Assembly: GCA_934526125.1 (NCBI GenBank)
Contig: CAKSZU010000021.1
Location: 1 to 28,977 of the forward strand
Length of the DNA: 28,977 nt
DNA from: an uncultured Faecalibacterium sp.
Lineage (GTDB): Bacteria > Bacillota > Clostridia > Oscillospirales > Ruminococcaceae
Direction: 5' to 3'
Below the pieces are notes generated by a model, which saw nothing but the letters and a program-made list of their open reading frames with translations, was not told where the DNA came from and searched no databases. Position 1 is the first letter of the stretch, and every line of letters begins with the position of its first letter. This document shows positions 1-7,905 of the stretch, piece by piece. The translations under genes and the position numbers were made by a program.

Positions 1-48
1 GGCTCTCCCTTTGGGAGAGCTGGCACGGCGAAGCCGTGACTGAGAGGG
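1..48. repeat. Dispersed palindromic repeat, copy 1 (cut by window start)
   Basis: Two consecutive perfect hairpins: CTCTCCC-ttt-GGGAGAG (bases 3-19) and CACGGC-gaa-GCCGTG, followed by TGACTGAGAGGG. A 48-base copy differing at only about four positions lies at 11206-11253, where the second hairpin's loop is TTC instead of GAA. This copy lies just past the stop of the U32 gene and may also help end its transcription. Any left-hand half lies outside the window. Confidence 0.85.
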
Positions 49-68
49 CCTGCTGTTCCCGCAGAGGT

Positions 69-2138
69 TCAATTCGTCCCCTTGAAATAGAGCCCGCGGG
101 TGAAATCGCCCTCGAAGGGGGCGTGGGTGCGGATCATGTCCAGGATCTGCGCTGCCTCGTCCCGGCTTTCCAGCGTGAAGTAGGCCACGCCGTAGTCCAC
201 GGTCAGAGCGCCGGGCTTGTCGCCCATGTAAATGGGCACGGGATTATAAATAGTACGCACCCCCATGCCGCAGCGCACCGGGAACTTCTTGGCCTTGCGG
301 TCGGTGAGTGTACCGGTCCTGTCGCAGTGGGCGCAGTCGTGGATGTTCTGCAGCGGGCAGGCCCGGGTGACCATCAGGGGCATGTGGCCGTAGACCAGCA
401 CACCGGTGGGCACGGGCCTGCCGTCCCGGGCGGGGGCAATGGCGCTGATGTCGCTGTCCTTCACCTCGGGCAGGATCAGCACACTGTCCAGCCCCTGTTC
501 GGCGTAGAACTGCGCCGCCATCTGGTTGGTCACGTTCAGCCCGAAACCGCCGGTCATGGGCAGGCCCCGGCAGAGCCGCAGGTGAGCGATGTTGCTGACC
601 TCGTACCCCGCAAAGCCCGCGTCCTGGGTGGCCGCGATGCGGCGGGCAGTGTCCTCTTCCAGGGCACCGAACATGACCCGGGGCAGTTCCAGCAGGGTCT
701 TTGCCCGCCACTCCCGGGGGACCCGGTCGGCCTGGGCGATGGGCAGGATGAGATACTCCACCCCGGAAAGAGCCTGCTCCGGCACCTGATCCCAGCGCTC
801 GAACCGGGCGCGGAGGGTGCGGCGGGGCGGCAGGGTGCGCTGGGGCAGAGGCGGCAGTTCCGTCTCCTGCACCGGCCAGGGGCGCAGGATCTCCCGCTTC
901 TTCAGCAGGGCATCCAGCGCCTCCCGGCGCAGCTCGTTGACGGCGCTGCCCGGCACGAACCAGGGGCCGCCGTCCATCTCCACGTCGATCTTCTCCGCCG
1001 CAAAGGGAGTGCCGCCGGTCTTGGACAGGCTCCGCTTCAGGCTCTCGGCGGGGTCATTGCGGGCGGGCTGGGGCTCGGCATCGCCGTAGGCAAAGGCCCG
1101 GTTCCCCTCCCCATCGGTAACGGTCAGCTTCTCGCCGCCCTCCTCGATCTCCAGTTTCATCTCCACCGGCACCCGGCTGCGCTCGCGGCGGTAGAGTTCC
1201 CGCAGGGCGGGCAGGGTCTTTTTGGTCAGCTCGGCATCGGCCTCGCTGCGGACGCCGAACATGGTGCCGTCAATTTTTCCGTCCAGATACCCGGAGGTGA
1301 AGCCGGAGCGGCTGAAGGCGTTCTTCAGCAGGTCGCGGTCGTAGGCACGGCCCTCCCGGCCCGCCAGACAGGCGCTGACGGCAGCGGCCACATACTCCGG
1401 CGTCCGCAGACGGCCCTCGATCTTGGCCGATGCCACCCCGATGGCCTGCAGCTTGTCCAGCTTGTCGATGACGGAGTTGTCCTTCAGGGACAGATGATGC
1501 AGGCGGCCGGGCTTGCCCTCCGGCAGGGGATCAGCCTCAAAAGGCAGGCGGCAGGGCCCCGCGCAGGAGCCCCGGTTGCCGCTGCGTCCGCCCAGGAAGG
1601 CGGACATATAGCACTGGCCGCTGACGCACATGCACAGCGCCCCGTGGACAAAGCACTCGGTCTCGATGCCGCAGTGCTTCGTGATGTGTTCCACCTCGGG
1701 CAGGCTCAGCTCCCGGGCCAGCACCACCCGGGTGAAGCCCAGTTCCTTCAGCTCCAGCGCCCCCTGCAGGGTGTGGACGCTCATCTGGGTGGAGCCGTGG
1801 CGGGGCAGCTGCGGGGCAATTTTCCCAATGAGCTGCGCCACGGCCAGATCCTGACAGATCACGGCATCTGCGCCGCTTGCCGCCACGGCCCGCACGGCAT
1901 CCGCCAGGGCGGCCAGCTCGCCGCTGTACACGGTGGTGTTCAGTGCCACGTGGACCTTGACCCCCCGCGCGTGGCAGAACCGGACGGCCTCTTTCAGGCT
2001 GTCCGCATCAAAATTTCCGGCCCCTGTCCGGGCATTGAAGCCCGAAAAGCCCAGGTAGACCGCGTCCGCGCCGCTGAACACTGCGGCCCGGAGCATCTCT
2101 TCACTGCCCACCGGGGCAAGGATCTCGATCTGTGGCAT
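69..2138 (-). CDS. U32-family protein with C-terminal extension (RlhA-like RNA hydroxylase or 'U32 peptidase')
   Basis: 689 residues. The start is the ATG at 2138, preceded by GAGGGAGGAC; an upstream in-frame extension lacks a ribosome binding site. The N-terminal half is a TIM-barrel-like U32 domain (ADAVYLGF near residue 25). The U32 signature ECFVHGALCMCVSGQCYMS covers residues 161-179, followed by GSCAGPC; Cys169, 171, 176, 192 and 196 are candidates for the family's iron-sulfur ligands. The total length, with a long C-terminal part, matches the class that includes E. coli RlhA (YdcP), which hydroxylates 23S rRNA, better than the roughly 330-420-residue short members. These proteins were historically called collagenase-like peptidases, but characterised members act in tRNA or rRNA hydroxylation. 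It lies 36 bases after zapA and is probably co-transcribed. Family certain; substrate not determinable here. Confidence 0.9.
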   Translation of the reverse strand: MPQIEILAPVGSEEMLRAAVFSGADAVYLGFSGFNARTGAGNFDADSLKEAVRFCHARGVKVHVALNTTVYSGELAALADAVRAVAASGADAVICQDLAVAQLIGKIAPQLPRHGSTQMSVHTLQGALELKELGFTRVVLARELSLPEVEHITKHCGIETECFVHGALCMCVSGQCYMSAFLGGRSGNRGSCAGPCRLPFEADPLPEGKPGRLHHLSLKDNSVIDKLDKLQAIGVASAKIEGRLRTPEYVAAAVSACLAGREGRAYDRDLLKNAFSRSGFTSGYLDGKIDGTMFGVRSEADAELTKKTLPALRELYRRERSRVPVEMKLEIEEGGEKLTVTDGEGNRAFAYGDAEPQPARNDPAESLKRSLSKTGGTPFAAEKIDVEMDGGPWFVPGSAVNELRREALDALLKKREILRPWPVQETELPPLPQRTLPPRRTLRARFERWDQVPEQALSGVEYLILPIAQADRVPREWRAKTLLELPRVMFGALEEDTARRIAATQDAGFAGYEVSNIAHLRLCRGLPMTGGFGLNVTNQMAAQFYAEQGLDSVLILPEVKDSDISAIAPARDGRPVPTGVLVYGHMPLMVTRACPLQNIHDCAHCDRTGTLTDRKAKKFPVRCGMGVRTIYNPVPIYMGDKPGALTVDYGVAYFTLESRDEAAQILDMIRTHAPFEGDFTRGLYFKGTN

Positions 2139-2174
2139 AGTCCTCCCTCTGTTCCGGCTTCCTGCCGGACACAC

Positions 2175-2573
2175 TCAGTTCTCTTTTTCCTCTTTTTTCG
2201 CTTCCTGCACGGCCTTCTGCCGGGCCTGCATCCGGGCCAGCTGCTCCCGCAGGGCATCGTTCTCCCGCCGGAGGGTCTCGTTCTCTGTCCGGATCTTGTC
2301 CTCAGCCAGCTTCGCCCGGGCCGCGTCGGCAATGTAGTCCTGGATCTGGCTGCGCATGTTCTCGGCGCTGCCGGTGCTCTTGCGGTACTCGTCCAGATAA
2401 TCCATGGCGCAGAACACCGCCGCCTTGGTCACCGAAAGATTTTCGTTGGCGTCCAGCAGCTTGCCGATGTCCTCGTCCAGCTTCTTGGCCAGCGAGGTGA
2501 TATACGTTTCCGAATCCGTTGTTGCGATCGCATAGGGTGCGCCCGCAATGGTCACTCGCACTTTATTAACCAT
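2175..2573 (-). CDS. zapA: Cell division protein ZapA
   Basis: 132 residues. Start ATG at 2573 with GTGAGG upstream (residues MVNKVRVTIAG). The reading frame stays open a further 106 codons upstream, but that stretch is low-complexity, has no ribosome binding site and is better read as leader RNA. The N-terminal globular domain (about 1-60) has the ZapA pattern V-x-I-x-G-x-x-Y-x-I followed by helices with SLAKKLDEDI and the KAAVFCAMDYLDEY helix. The C-terminal 60 residues are a charged coiled coil (EDKIRTENETLRRENDALREQ region). ZapA crosslinks FtsZ protofilaments at the division ring. The gene heads a two-gene unit with the U32 protein. Length and architecture are normal for Firmicutes. Confidence 0.92.
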   Translation of the reverse strand: MVNKVRVTIAGAPYAIATTDSETYITSLAKKLDEDIGKLLDANENLSVTKAAVFCAMDYLDEYRKSTGSAENMRSQIQDYIADAARAKLAEDKIRTENETLRRENDALREQLARMQARQKAVQEAKKEEKEN

Positions 2574-2770
2574 CGTATCCTCACTTTGCGCGCCCGGTTC
2601 AGCACTGCGGCCGGAGTTTCCCGGCTCTGAGGGGCTGTTTCCGGGAATTCCAGGCACAAACCCCTCCCGCAGCGAAAACTTTCGCGCGGCTTTTTCGTTC
2701 TGAGCGGAGTTTGTTGCCGAGTTTCCACCCCCGGCACACCTGTCTGCCGCCGCCTGCGGCAGCCGCTCAA
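2574..2770 (-). other. Long hairpin-rich leader of zapA
   Basis: About 200 bases lie between the putative zapA promoter and its start codon. On the minus strand at least four local hairpins can be drawn by eye: GCCGC/GCGGC (near 2746-2760); GTGCCG/CGGCAAC; a strong CCGCGCGAA-agtt-TTCGCTGCGG with one bulge (near 2668-2690); and GCCGG-gaaact-CCGGC (near 2606-2621). GGAAAC recurs three times at loop positions. There is no U-tract, so it is not an obvious attenuator. Function unknown. It could be a structured 5' UTR or a separate small RNA; it does not match any riboswitch I can recognise. Confidence 0.5.
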
Positions 2771-2775
2771 TTCTT

Positions 2776-2804
2776 ATTATAATATAAACAGGCCCGGAGA
2801 AAAA
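2776..2804 (-). promoter_or_regulatory. Probable promoter for zapA operon
   Basis: A perfect TATAAT lies at 2781-2776 on the minus strand in an AT-rich pocket of GC-rich sequence. The -35 at 17 bp spacing is weak (TTTTTC, 2804-2799). Confidence 0.5.
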
Positions 2805-2885
2805 GTGGTATTTTTGAATTTTCTGCATATTTGCCAGAAACTGAAGCACAAAAATAGCAGATACGGCAAAAATGGGCGGATTTCC

Positions 2886-2914
2886 TTGCAATCACGCGCA
2901 GAACTGATTATAAT
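2886..2914 (+). promoter_or_regulatory. Promoter for glgP
   Basis: TTGCAA (2886-2891), exactly 17 bp, then TATAAT (2909-2914), giving a transcript start near 2921 and a leader of about 90 bases. Confidence 0.75.
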
Positions 2915-2926
2915 ATCCTTGTTGTG

Positions 2927-2963
2927 GTAACCGGGTGAGGGAAGAGGAGAAGAGCCCTGTTAC
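2927..2963 (+). other. 5'-UTR hairpin with purine-rich loop ahead of glgP
   Basis: GTAACCGGG (2927-2935) pairs with CCCTGTTAC (2955-2963) with one mismatch. The 19-base loop is purine-rich and contains GGGA and GAGGA. It begins a few bases after the predicted transcript start. Role unknown; GGA-bearing loops are the binding form for CsrA-type regulators. Confidence 0.45.
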
Positions 2964-3010
2964 GCATTATTTCAAAAAAGCACAAATGTGTGTGCGGATA
3001 GGAGTTCCTT

Positions 3011-5407
3011 ATGACGACAAAAGAATTTGCAAAAATTCTTCAGGACAAGCTGACCAGCGAGTACGGCGTGGATCTGAGCATTGCTTCCAAGCAGCAGATC
3101 TACCGTTCCCTCGCTCTGATCTGCCGCCAGATGATGAGTGAGAACCACAAAAAGTTCCAGTCTAAGGCCATCGGCACCGGCACCAAGCAGGTTTATTACC
3201 TCTGCATGGAGTTTCTGATGGGCCGCAGCCTGAAGGTGAGCCTGTTCAACCTGGGCCTGGAGGATGTGGCGCAGAAGGTCCTGGCCGATGCGGACATCAG
3301 CATCGAGGGCATCTTTGAGGAAGAGCCCGATGCAGGCCTGGGCAACGGCGGTCTGGGCCGTCTGGCTGCCTGCTATCTGGACGGCATGGCCACCACCGGC
3401 ATCTGCGGCACCGGCTACTCCATCCTGTACGAGTACGGCATCTTCAAGCAGAAGATCGTGGACGGCTGGCAGCAGGAACGCGCCGACAACTGGCTGCCCG
3501 GCGGTCAGGTGTGGCTGAAGAGCCACCCGGATCAGGCCATCGAGGTCCGCTTCGACGGCGAGATCCGTGAGAACTGGGACCACGGCTTCCACTATATCCA
3601 GCACACCAACTACAACAGCGTCATGGCTGTGCCCTCCGACATGTATGTGCAGGGCTACAACGGCAAGGGCGTTGCCAAGCTGCGCCTGTGGCAGGCCAAG
3701 GCTCCGGACTTTGATATGTCCAGCTTCTCTCTGGGCAACTACAACACGGCCATGAGCAAGAACGCCAGCGCCGAGCTGATCTCCAAGGTCCTGTACCCCA
3801 ACGACAACCACGTCGAGGGCAAGATCCTGCGCCTGCGCCAGCAGTACTTCCTGTCTGCCGCTTCCATCGGCGACATCGTCCAGAACCACCTGTCCACCTA
3901 CGGCACCCTGGAGAACCTGCCCGACAAGGTGGCCATCCAGCTGAACGATACCCACCCGACCCTGGCTATCCCCGAGATGATGCGCATCCTGCTGGATGAG
4001 TGCGGCTTCGAGTGGGACAAGGCTTTCGACATCTGCCAGAAGGTCTTTGCCTACACCAACCACACCGTCATGGCCGAGGCTCTGGAGAAGTGGAACGTGG
4101 ACATCTTCAGGATGACCCTGCCCCGCATCTACCAGATCGTGGTGGAGATGAACCGCCGCGCCCGCGAGGCGCTGGAGAAGGCTTTCCCCGGCGACGAGGG
4201 CAAGATCAACTATATGGCCCTGATCGGCGATAACCAGGTCCGCATGGCCAACATCTGCGCCTACACCGCCAACAGCATCAACGGCGTGTCCAAGCTGCAC
4301 AGTGAGATCATCAAGGAGAGCGTTTTCCACGACTACTACCTGTTCAAGCCCCAGGCCTTCAAGAACGTGACCAACGGCATCGCTTACCGCCGCTGGCTGC
4401 TGGCCTCCAACCCCGAGCTGTGCAAGCTGCTGGACGAGACCATCGGCGACGGCTACAAGCATGACGCCTCCGACCTGTCCAAGCTGAACAAGTACGCTTC
4501 CGACAAGACCGTCCTGAAGCGCCTGAACGAGATCAAGCTGGACAACAAGAAGAACTTCGCCGCCTACCTCGAGAAGAGCACCGGCCAGGTCATCGACCCC
4601 GAGTCCATCTTCGACTGCCAGGTCAAGCGGATGCACGAGTACAAGCGCCAGCACCTGAACGCCCTGAACATCGCTGCCCAGTACCTGTACCTGAAGGAGA
4701 ACCCCAACGCCGACTTCATCCCCAAGACCTATATCTTCGGCGCAAAGGCTGCTCCCGGCTACTACATGGCAAAGCAGATGATCCGCATGATCTGCAAGCT
4801 GGGCGACCTGATCAACAACGACCCCGCCGTGCGCGACAAGCTGCGCGTGGTCTATCTGGAAGAGTACTGCGTCTCCCTGAGCGAGCACCTGATGCCCGCT
4901 GCCGAGGTCTCTGAGCAGATCTCTCTGGCAGGCACCGAGGCTTCCGGTACCGGCAACATGAAGTTCATGCTGAACGGTGCCATCACTCTGGGCACCCTGG
5001 ACGGCGCAAACGTCGAGATTGCCGACGCCGCCGGCAAGGAGAACGAGCTGATCTTCGGTATGCTGACCCCCGAGGTCAACAACCTGAAGCAGGTGGGCTA
5101 CCATCCCAACGCCTTCATCATGGGCGACGACGTGGCCAACGCAGCCCTGAACTTCCTGGAGCGCGGCTGGAACGGCGAGAACTTCCACGAAGTCACCGAG
5201 AACCTGCGCAGCAGCGACCCCTATATGGTCATGGCCGACTTCAAGGATTACCGCCGTGCCCAGGCCGACCTGCAGCGTCTGTACGCAGACCGCGAGAAGT
5301 GGGCCGAGATGAGCCTGAAGAACATCGCCAACAGCGGCATCTTCAGCGCCGACCGTGCTGTCCTGGACTACGCCCGTGATATCTGGCATGCTTCCGCTGT
5401 GAAGTAA
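3011..5407 (+). CDS. glgP: Glycogen/starch/alpha-glucan phosphorylase
   Basis: 798 residues, normal for the GT35 family. ATG preceded by GGATAGGAG. It removes glucose from non-reducing ends of alpha-1,4-glucans using phosphate, releasing glucose 1-phosphate in the cytoplasm. Visible family blocks: CMEFLMGRSL near residue 65; GNGGLGRLAACYLD near 115; VKRMHEYKRQHLN near 540; and the pyridoxal-phosphate site EASGTGNMKFMLNGA, with Lys651 as the Schiff-base lysine, followed by TLGTLDGANVEI. The gene has its own promoter and ends at a strong terminator. The next gene encodes a GH13 amylase acting on the same polymers, so the pair forms an intracellular glucan breakdown unit. Strong codon bias (AAG, AAC and CTG heavy) suggests high expression. 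Confidence 0.97.
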   Translation: MTTKEFAKILQDKLTSEYGVDLSIASKQQIYRSLALICRQMMSENHKKFQSKAIGTGTKQVYYLCMEFLMGRSLKVSLFNLGLEDVAQKVLADADISIEGIFEEEPDAGLGNGGLGRLAACYLDGMATTGICGTGYSILYEYGIFKQKIVDGWQQERADNWLPGGQVWLKSHPDQAIEVRFDGEIRENWDHGFHYIQHTNYNSVMAVPSDMYVQGYNGKGVAKLRLWQAKAPDFDMSSFSLGNYNTAMSKNASAELISKVLYPNDNHVEGKILRLRQQYFLSAASIGDIVQNHLSTYGTLENLPDKVAIQLNDTHPTLAIPEMMRILLDECGFEWDKAFDICQKVFAYTNHTVMAEALEKWNVDIFRMTLPRIYQIVVEMNRRAREALEKAFPGDEGKINYMALIGDNQVRMANICAYTANSINGVSKLHSEIIKESVFHDYYLFKPQAFKNVTNGIAYRRWLLASNPELCKLLDETIGDGYKHDASDLSKLNKYASDKTVLKRLNEIKLDNKKNFAAYLEKSTGQVIDPESIFDCQVKRMHEYKRQHLNALNIAAQYLYLKENPNADFIPKTYIFGAKAAPGYYMAKQMIRMICKLGDLINNDPAVRDKLRVVYLEEYCVSLSEHLMPAAEVSEQISLAGTEASGTGNMKFMLNGAITLGTLDGANVEIADAAGKENELIFGMLTPEVNNLKQVGYHPNAFIMGDDVANAALNFLERGWNGENFHEVTENLRSSDPYMVMADFKDYRRAQADLQRLYADREKWAEMSLKNIANSGIFSADRAVLDYARDIWHASAVK

Positions 5408-5430
5408 TTTTCACCCCAAAATTGAACCCA

Positions 5431-5463
5431 AAGCCCCGCGGCATCGCTGCCCGGGGCTTTTTT
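5431..5463 (+). terminator. Rho-independent terminator after glgP
   Basis: AAGCCCCG ... CGGGGCTT with a run of T to 5463. The inner part can extend as GGCA/TGCC. The downstream gene starts only about 20 bases after the T-tract. Confidence 0.9.
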
Positions 5464-5482
5464 CGAGAAAGGAAGACCCCAT

Positions 5483-7339
5483 TTGTCTTGTCTGTTCAAC
5501 AGTTTCGACCCCTATTTCAAACAGCCCTTCGGTGCGGTGCGCGCCGGGCAGACCGTCCGGCTCTCCCTCTGCATCCCGGAAGAGCTGGGCTACGTCGACC
5601 CCCATCTTGTCCTGAAGAAGGAGGGAAAATTCGACGTCCCGGTGTACTACCGGATGAATTTTGACGGCCAGACCCCCCGGCAGAACCATTTCTCGGTGGA
5701 AGTGCCCCTGAACGACCCGGGCCTGTACTTCTACTACTTCGACCTCTACACCGACTTCCGCCGCATCGTGCGGGGCCCCGACAACTGCGGCGTGATCAGC
5801 TGGCAGGACGGCGAGAGCTGGCAGATCACCGTCTATCAGGCCGACTTCGAGACCCCGGAGTCCGTCAAGGGCAAGGTGTTCTACCAGATCTTCCCGGACC
5901 GCTTCTGCGAGGGGGTGGAGAACAAGCCCATGCCCTTCCCCGACCGGATCTATCAGGCCGACAAGCACGCCGAGCCCTTCTGGCAGCCCAACGAGGTGGG
6001 CGGCCACCTGAACGAGGACTACTTCGGCGGCGACCTCAAGGGCATCCAGATGAAGCTGCCCTACCTCCACGAGATGGGAGTGGATCTCATCTACCTCAAC
6101 CCCATCTTTGAGGCCCACTCCAACCACCGCTACAACACCGCCGACTACCTCAACGTGGACCCCCTGCTGGGCACCAACGAGGATTTCGAGGAGCTGTGTA
6201 CCGAGGCAAAGAAGTACGGCATCGGCATCGTGCTGGACGGCGTGTTCAGCCACACCGGTTCCGACAGCCGGTACTTCAACCGGGAGGGCCGCTACGGCGA
6301 GGGCGGCGCTTACCGGGACGCCAGCTCCCCCTACCGCCCCTGGTACGATTTTGACCCCAAATACAAGGGCGGCTACCGCAGCTGGTGGGGCTTCGAGACC
6401 CTGCCCGAGGTCAACGAGGAGACCCCCTCCTATGTGGAGTTCATCACCGGCGAGGGCGGCGTCATCGACACCTGGCTGCGCCGGGGCGCGGCAGGCTTCC
6501 GGCTGGATGTGGCCGACGAGCTGCCGGATGAGTTCATCGAGAAGGTGCGCACCGCCGTCAAGCGGGTCAGCCCCGAAAAGTTCCTGCTGGGCGAAGTGTG
6601 GGAGGACGCCACCACCAAGTTCGGCTTCAACCAGCGCCGCACCTACCTGCTGGGCAAGGGGCTGGACAGCGTGATGAACTACCCCTTCAAGAACGCCGTG
6701 CTGGATTTCGTCAAGGGCAAGCCCGCTGAGCAGGCCATGAACGAGATCCTGACCATCTGCGAGCACTACCCTGCCCCCGCCCTGGATACGGCCCTGAACT
6801 TCCTGTCCACCCACGACACCGAGCGCGCCCTCACCGTCATTGCCGACGAGCCCTCCAACGGCCGGGGCCGGGAGTGGCAGAGCGGCCGCTGCGTCACCGG
6901 TGACGCCTACGAGGAGGGCCTGCTGCGGCTGCGGATGGCCTACGCCATCATCTACACCCTGCCGGGCGTACCCTGCCTGTACTACGGCGACGAGATCGCC
7001 ATGCAGGGCTACCGGGACCCCTTCAACCGGGCCTTCTTCCGGTGGGACGCCCACGAGCAGCGCCTGCGTCCGGTGCTGGCGCAGCTGGCCCAGCTGCGCC
7101 ACACCTGCGAGGCCTTCCGCACCGGGGCGCTGCGGGTGCTGCGGGCCGAGGACGGCATTTTGCACTACCAGCGGATCGGCCAAGTCGAGACGGCCGAGAT
7201 CATCGTCAACCGCACCGAGCATATCATCGTGGAGACCCTTGCCAGCGGCAAGAGTACCGAGGTGAACCCCATGGGCTTCACCATCGTGGTGGAGGAGATC
7301 GGCCACAATCCCAACCACAGCTACTACGATTATCAGTAA
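5483..7339 (+). CDS. Glycoside hydrolase family 13 alpha-amylase (neopullulanase/cyclomaltodextrinase type)
   Basis: 618 residues starting at a TTG (5483), with GAAAGGAAG 8-9 bases upstream; no ATG fits better. No signal peptide is visible, so it should be cytoplasmic. Residues 1-120 form an N-terminal beta domain like those of intracellular GH13 enzymes. The catalytic barrel follows: region I DLIYLNPIFEAHSNHRYNT (about 195-213), then GIVLDGVFSHTG, region II GFRLDVADEL with nucleophile Asp342, region III LLGEVWED with acid/base Glu371, and region IV FLSTHDTER with Asp445. The C-terminal beta domain ends near residue 618. This layout suggests hydrolysis of maltodextrin, pullulan or cyclodextrin-type oligosaccharides, which would complement the phosphorylase upstream. 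No promoter lies between the terminator and the start, so expression probably depends on read-through from glgP. Confidence 0.93.
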   Translation: MSCLFNSFDPYFKQPFGAVRAGQTVRLSLCIPEELGYVDPHLVLKKEGKFDVPVYYRMNFDGQTPRQNHFSVEVPLNDPGLYFYYFDLYTDFRRIVRGPDNCGVISWQDGESWQITVYQADFETPESVKGKVFYQIFPDRFCEGVENKPMPFPDRIYQADKHAEPFWQPNEVGGHLNEDYFGGDLKGIQMKLPYLHEMGVDLIYLNPIFEAHSNHRYNTADYLNVDPLLGTNEDFEELCTEAKKYGIGIVLDGVFSHTGSDSRYFNREGRYGEGGAYRDASSPYRPWYDFDPKYKGGYRSWWGFETLPEVNEETPSYVEFITGEGGVIDTWLRRGAAGFRLDVADELPDEFIEKVRTAVKRVSPEKFLLGEVWEDATTKFGFNQRRTYLLGKGLDSVMNYPFKNAVLDFVKGKPAEQAMNEILTICEHYPAPALDTALNFLSTHDTERALTVIADEPSNGRGREWQSGRCVTGDAYEEGLLRLRMAYAIIYTLPGVPCLYYGDEIAMQGYRDPFNRAFFRWDAHEQRLRPVLAQLAQLRHTCEAFRTGALRVLRAEDGILHYQRIGQVETAEIIVNRTEHIIVETLASGKSTEVNPMGFTIVVEEIGHNPNHSYYDYQ

Positions 7340-7385
7340 AACCGACCGAGTTTCGTGCGCTGCGCAACACTTCATTCGGAAACCC

Positions 7386-7416
7386 TTGACCTTCCCCCCG
7401 GGGGAACCCCTATAAT
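7386..7416 (+). promoter_or_regulatory. Promoter for the NfeD-SPFH-YhcH operon
   Basis: TTGACC (7386-7391), 19-bp spacer, TATAAT (7411-7416). The transcript would start just before the AAGGAGG at 7425-7431, so the leader is very short. Confidence 0.65.
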
Positions 7417-7439
7417 AGGGCTGTAAGGAGGGAGGAACG

Positions 7440-7889
7440 ATGTCCATCGATCCCATTTTCTGGCTCATTGCAGCCGTCGGTTTTCTGGTGCTGGAGGGGA
7501 TGACCTTCAGCATGGTCTCCGTCTGGTTCGCGGCGGGCAGTGCGGCGGCACTGTTGTGCTGTCTGTTCACCCCGTCGTTCCGGGTGCAGGCCGTGGTCTT
7601 TGTGGCGGTCAGCGCCCTCTGCCTGCTGGCTTTCCGGCCGCTGGCGGAAAAGCTGCGCAAAAAGCCCACCCCCACCAACGGCGACCGCTGTCTCGGCCGG
7701 GAGGCCCGGGTCCTGACCCCTGTTTCCGCTGCCGAGACCGGCCGGGTCCGTCTGGACGGCGTGGACTGGAACGCCCGCTGCGCCACCCCCGGCGACACCC
7801 TTGCCCCCGGGGACCGCTGCCGGGTCACCGAGATCCACAGCACCCTGCTCATCGTAGAGCCTGTCCTGACCGAATCATCCACCCACTGA
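7440..7889 (+). CDS. NfeD-like membrane protein
   Basis: 149 residues, ATG with AAGGAGGGAGG upstream. Two hydrophobic segments (about 6-26 and 27-62) are followed by a soluble C-terminal part of about 75 residues (GREARVLTPVSAAETGRVRLDG) that fits the NfeD OB-fold: it ends GDRCRVTEIHSTLLIVEP, the usual final strands. Short NfeD proteins work with SPFH proteins, and such a gene follows here 16 bases later, so the pair matches the YbbK/QmcA-NfeD arrangement. Proposed roles are in membrane microdomain organisation and membrane-protein quality control; no enzymatic activity is indicated. Confidence 0.88.
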   Translation: MSIDPIFWLIAAVGFLVLEGMTFSMVSVWFAAGSAAALLCCLFTPSFRVQAVVFVAVSALCLLAFRPLAEKLRKKPTPTNGDRCLGREARVLTPVSAAETGRVRLDGVDWNARCATPGDTLAPGDRCRVTEIHSTLLIVEPVLTESSTH

Positions 7890-7905
7890 AAAAAGGAGCG
7901 TCCGT

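Noticed and set aside
36..2630. Long open frame on the plus strand opposite the U32 and zapA genes
   Set aside because: Antisense shadow produced by GC-rich codon bias; low-complexity Gly/His/Gln-rich translation, no ribosome binding site or recognisable domain. The same holds for the long minus-strand frames opposite glgP (2972-5389), amylase (5411-7882) and SPFH (7849-9021), and plus-strand frames opposite mgtE, proS, the ABC genes and the GTPase-NYN gene.
2175..2891. A 238-residue N-terminally extended ZapA
   Set aside because: The extra 106 residues are low-complexity, lack a ribosome binding site and would cross the putative promoter; the ATG at 2573 has GTGAGG and gives normal ZapA length.
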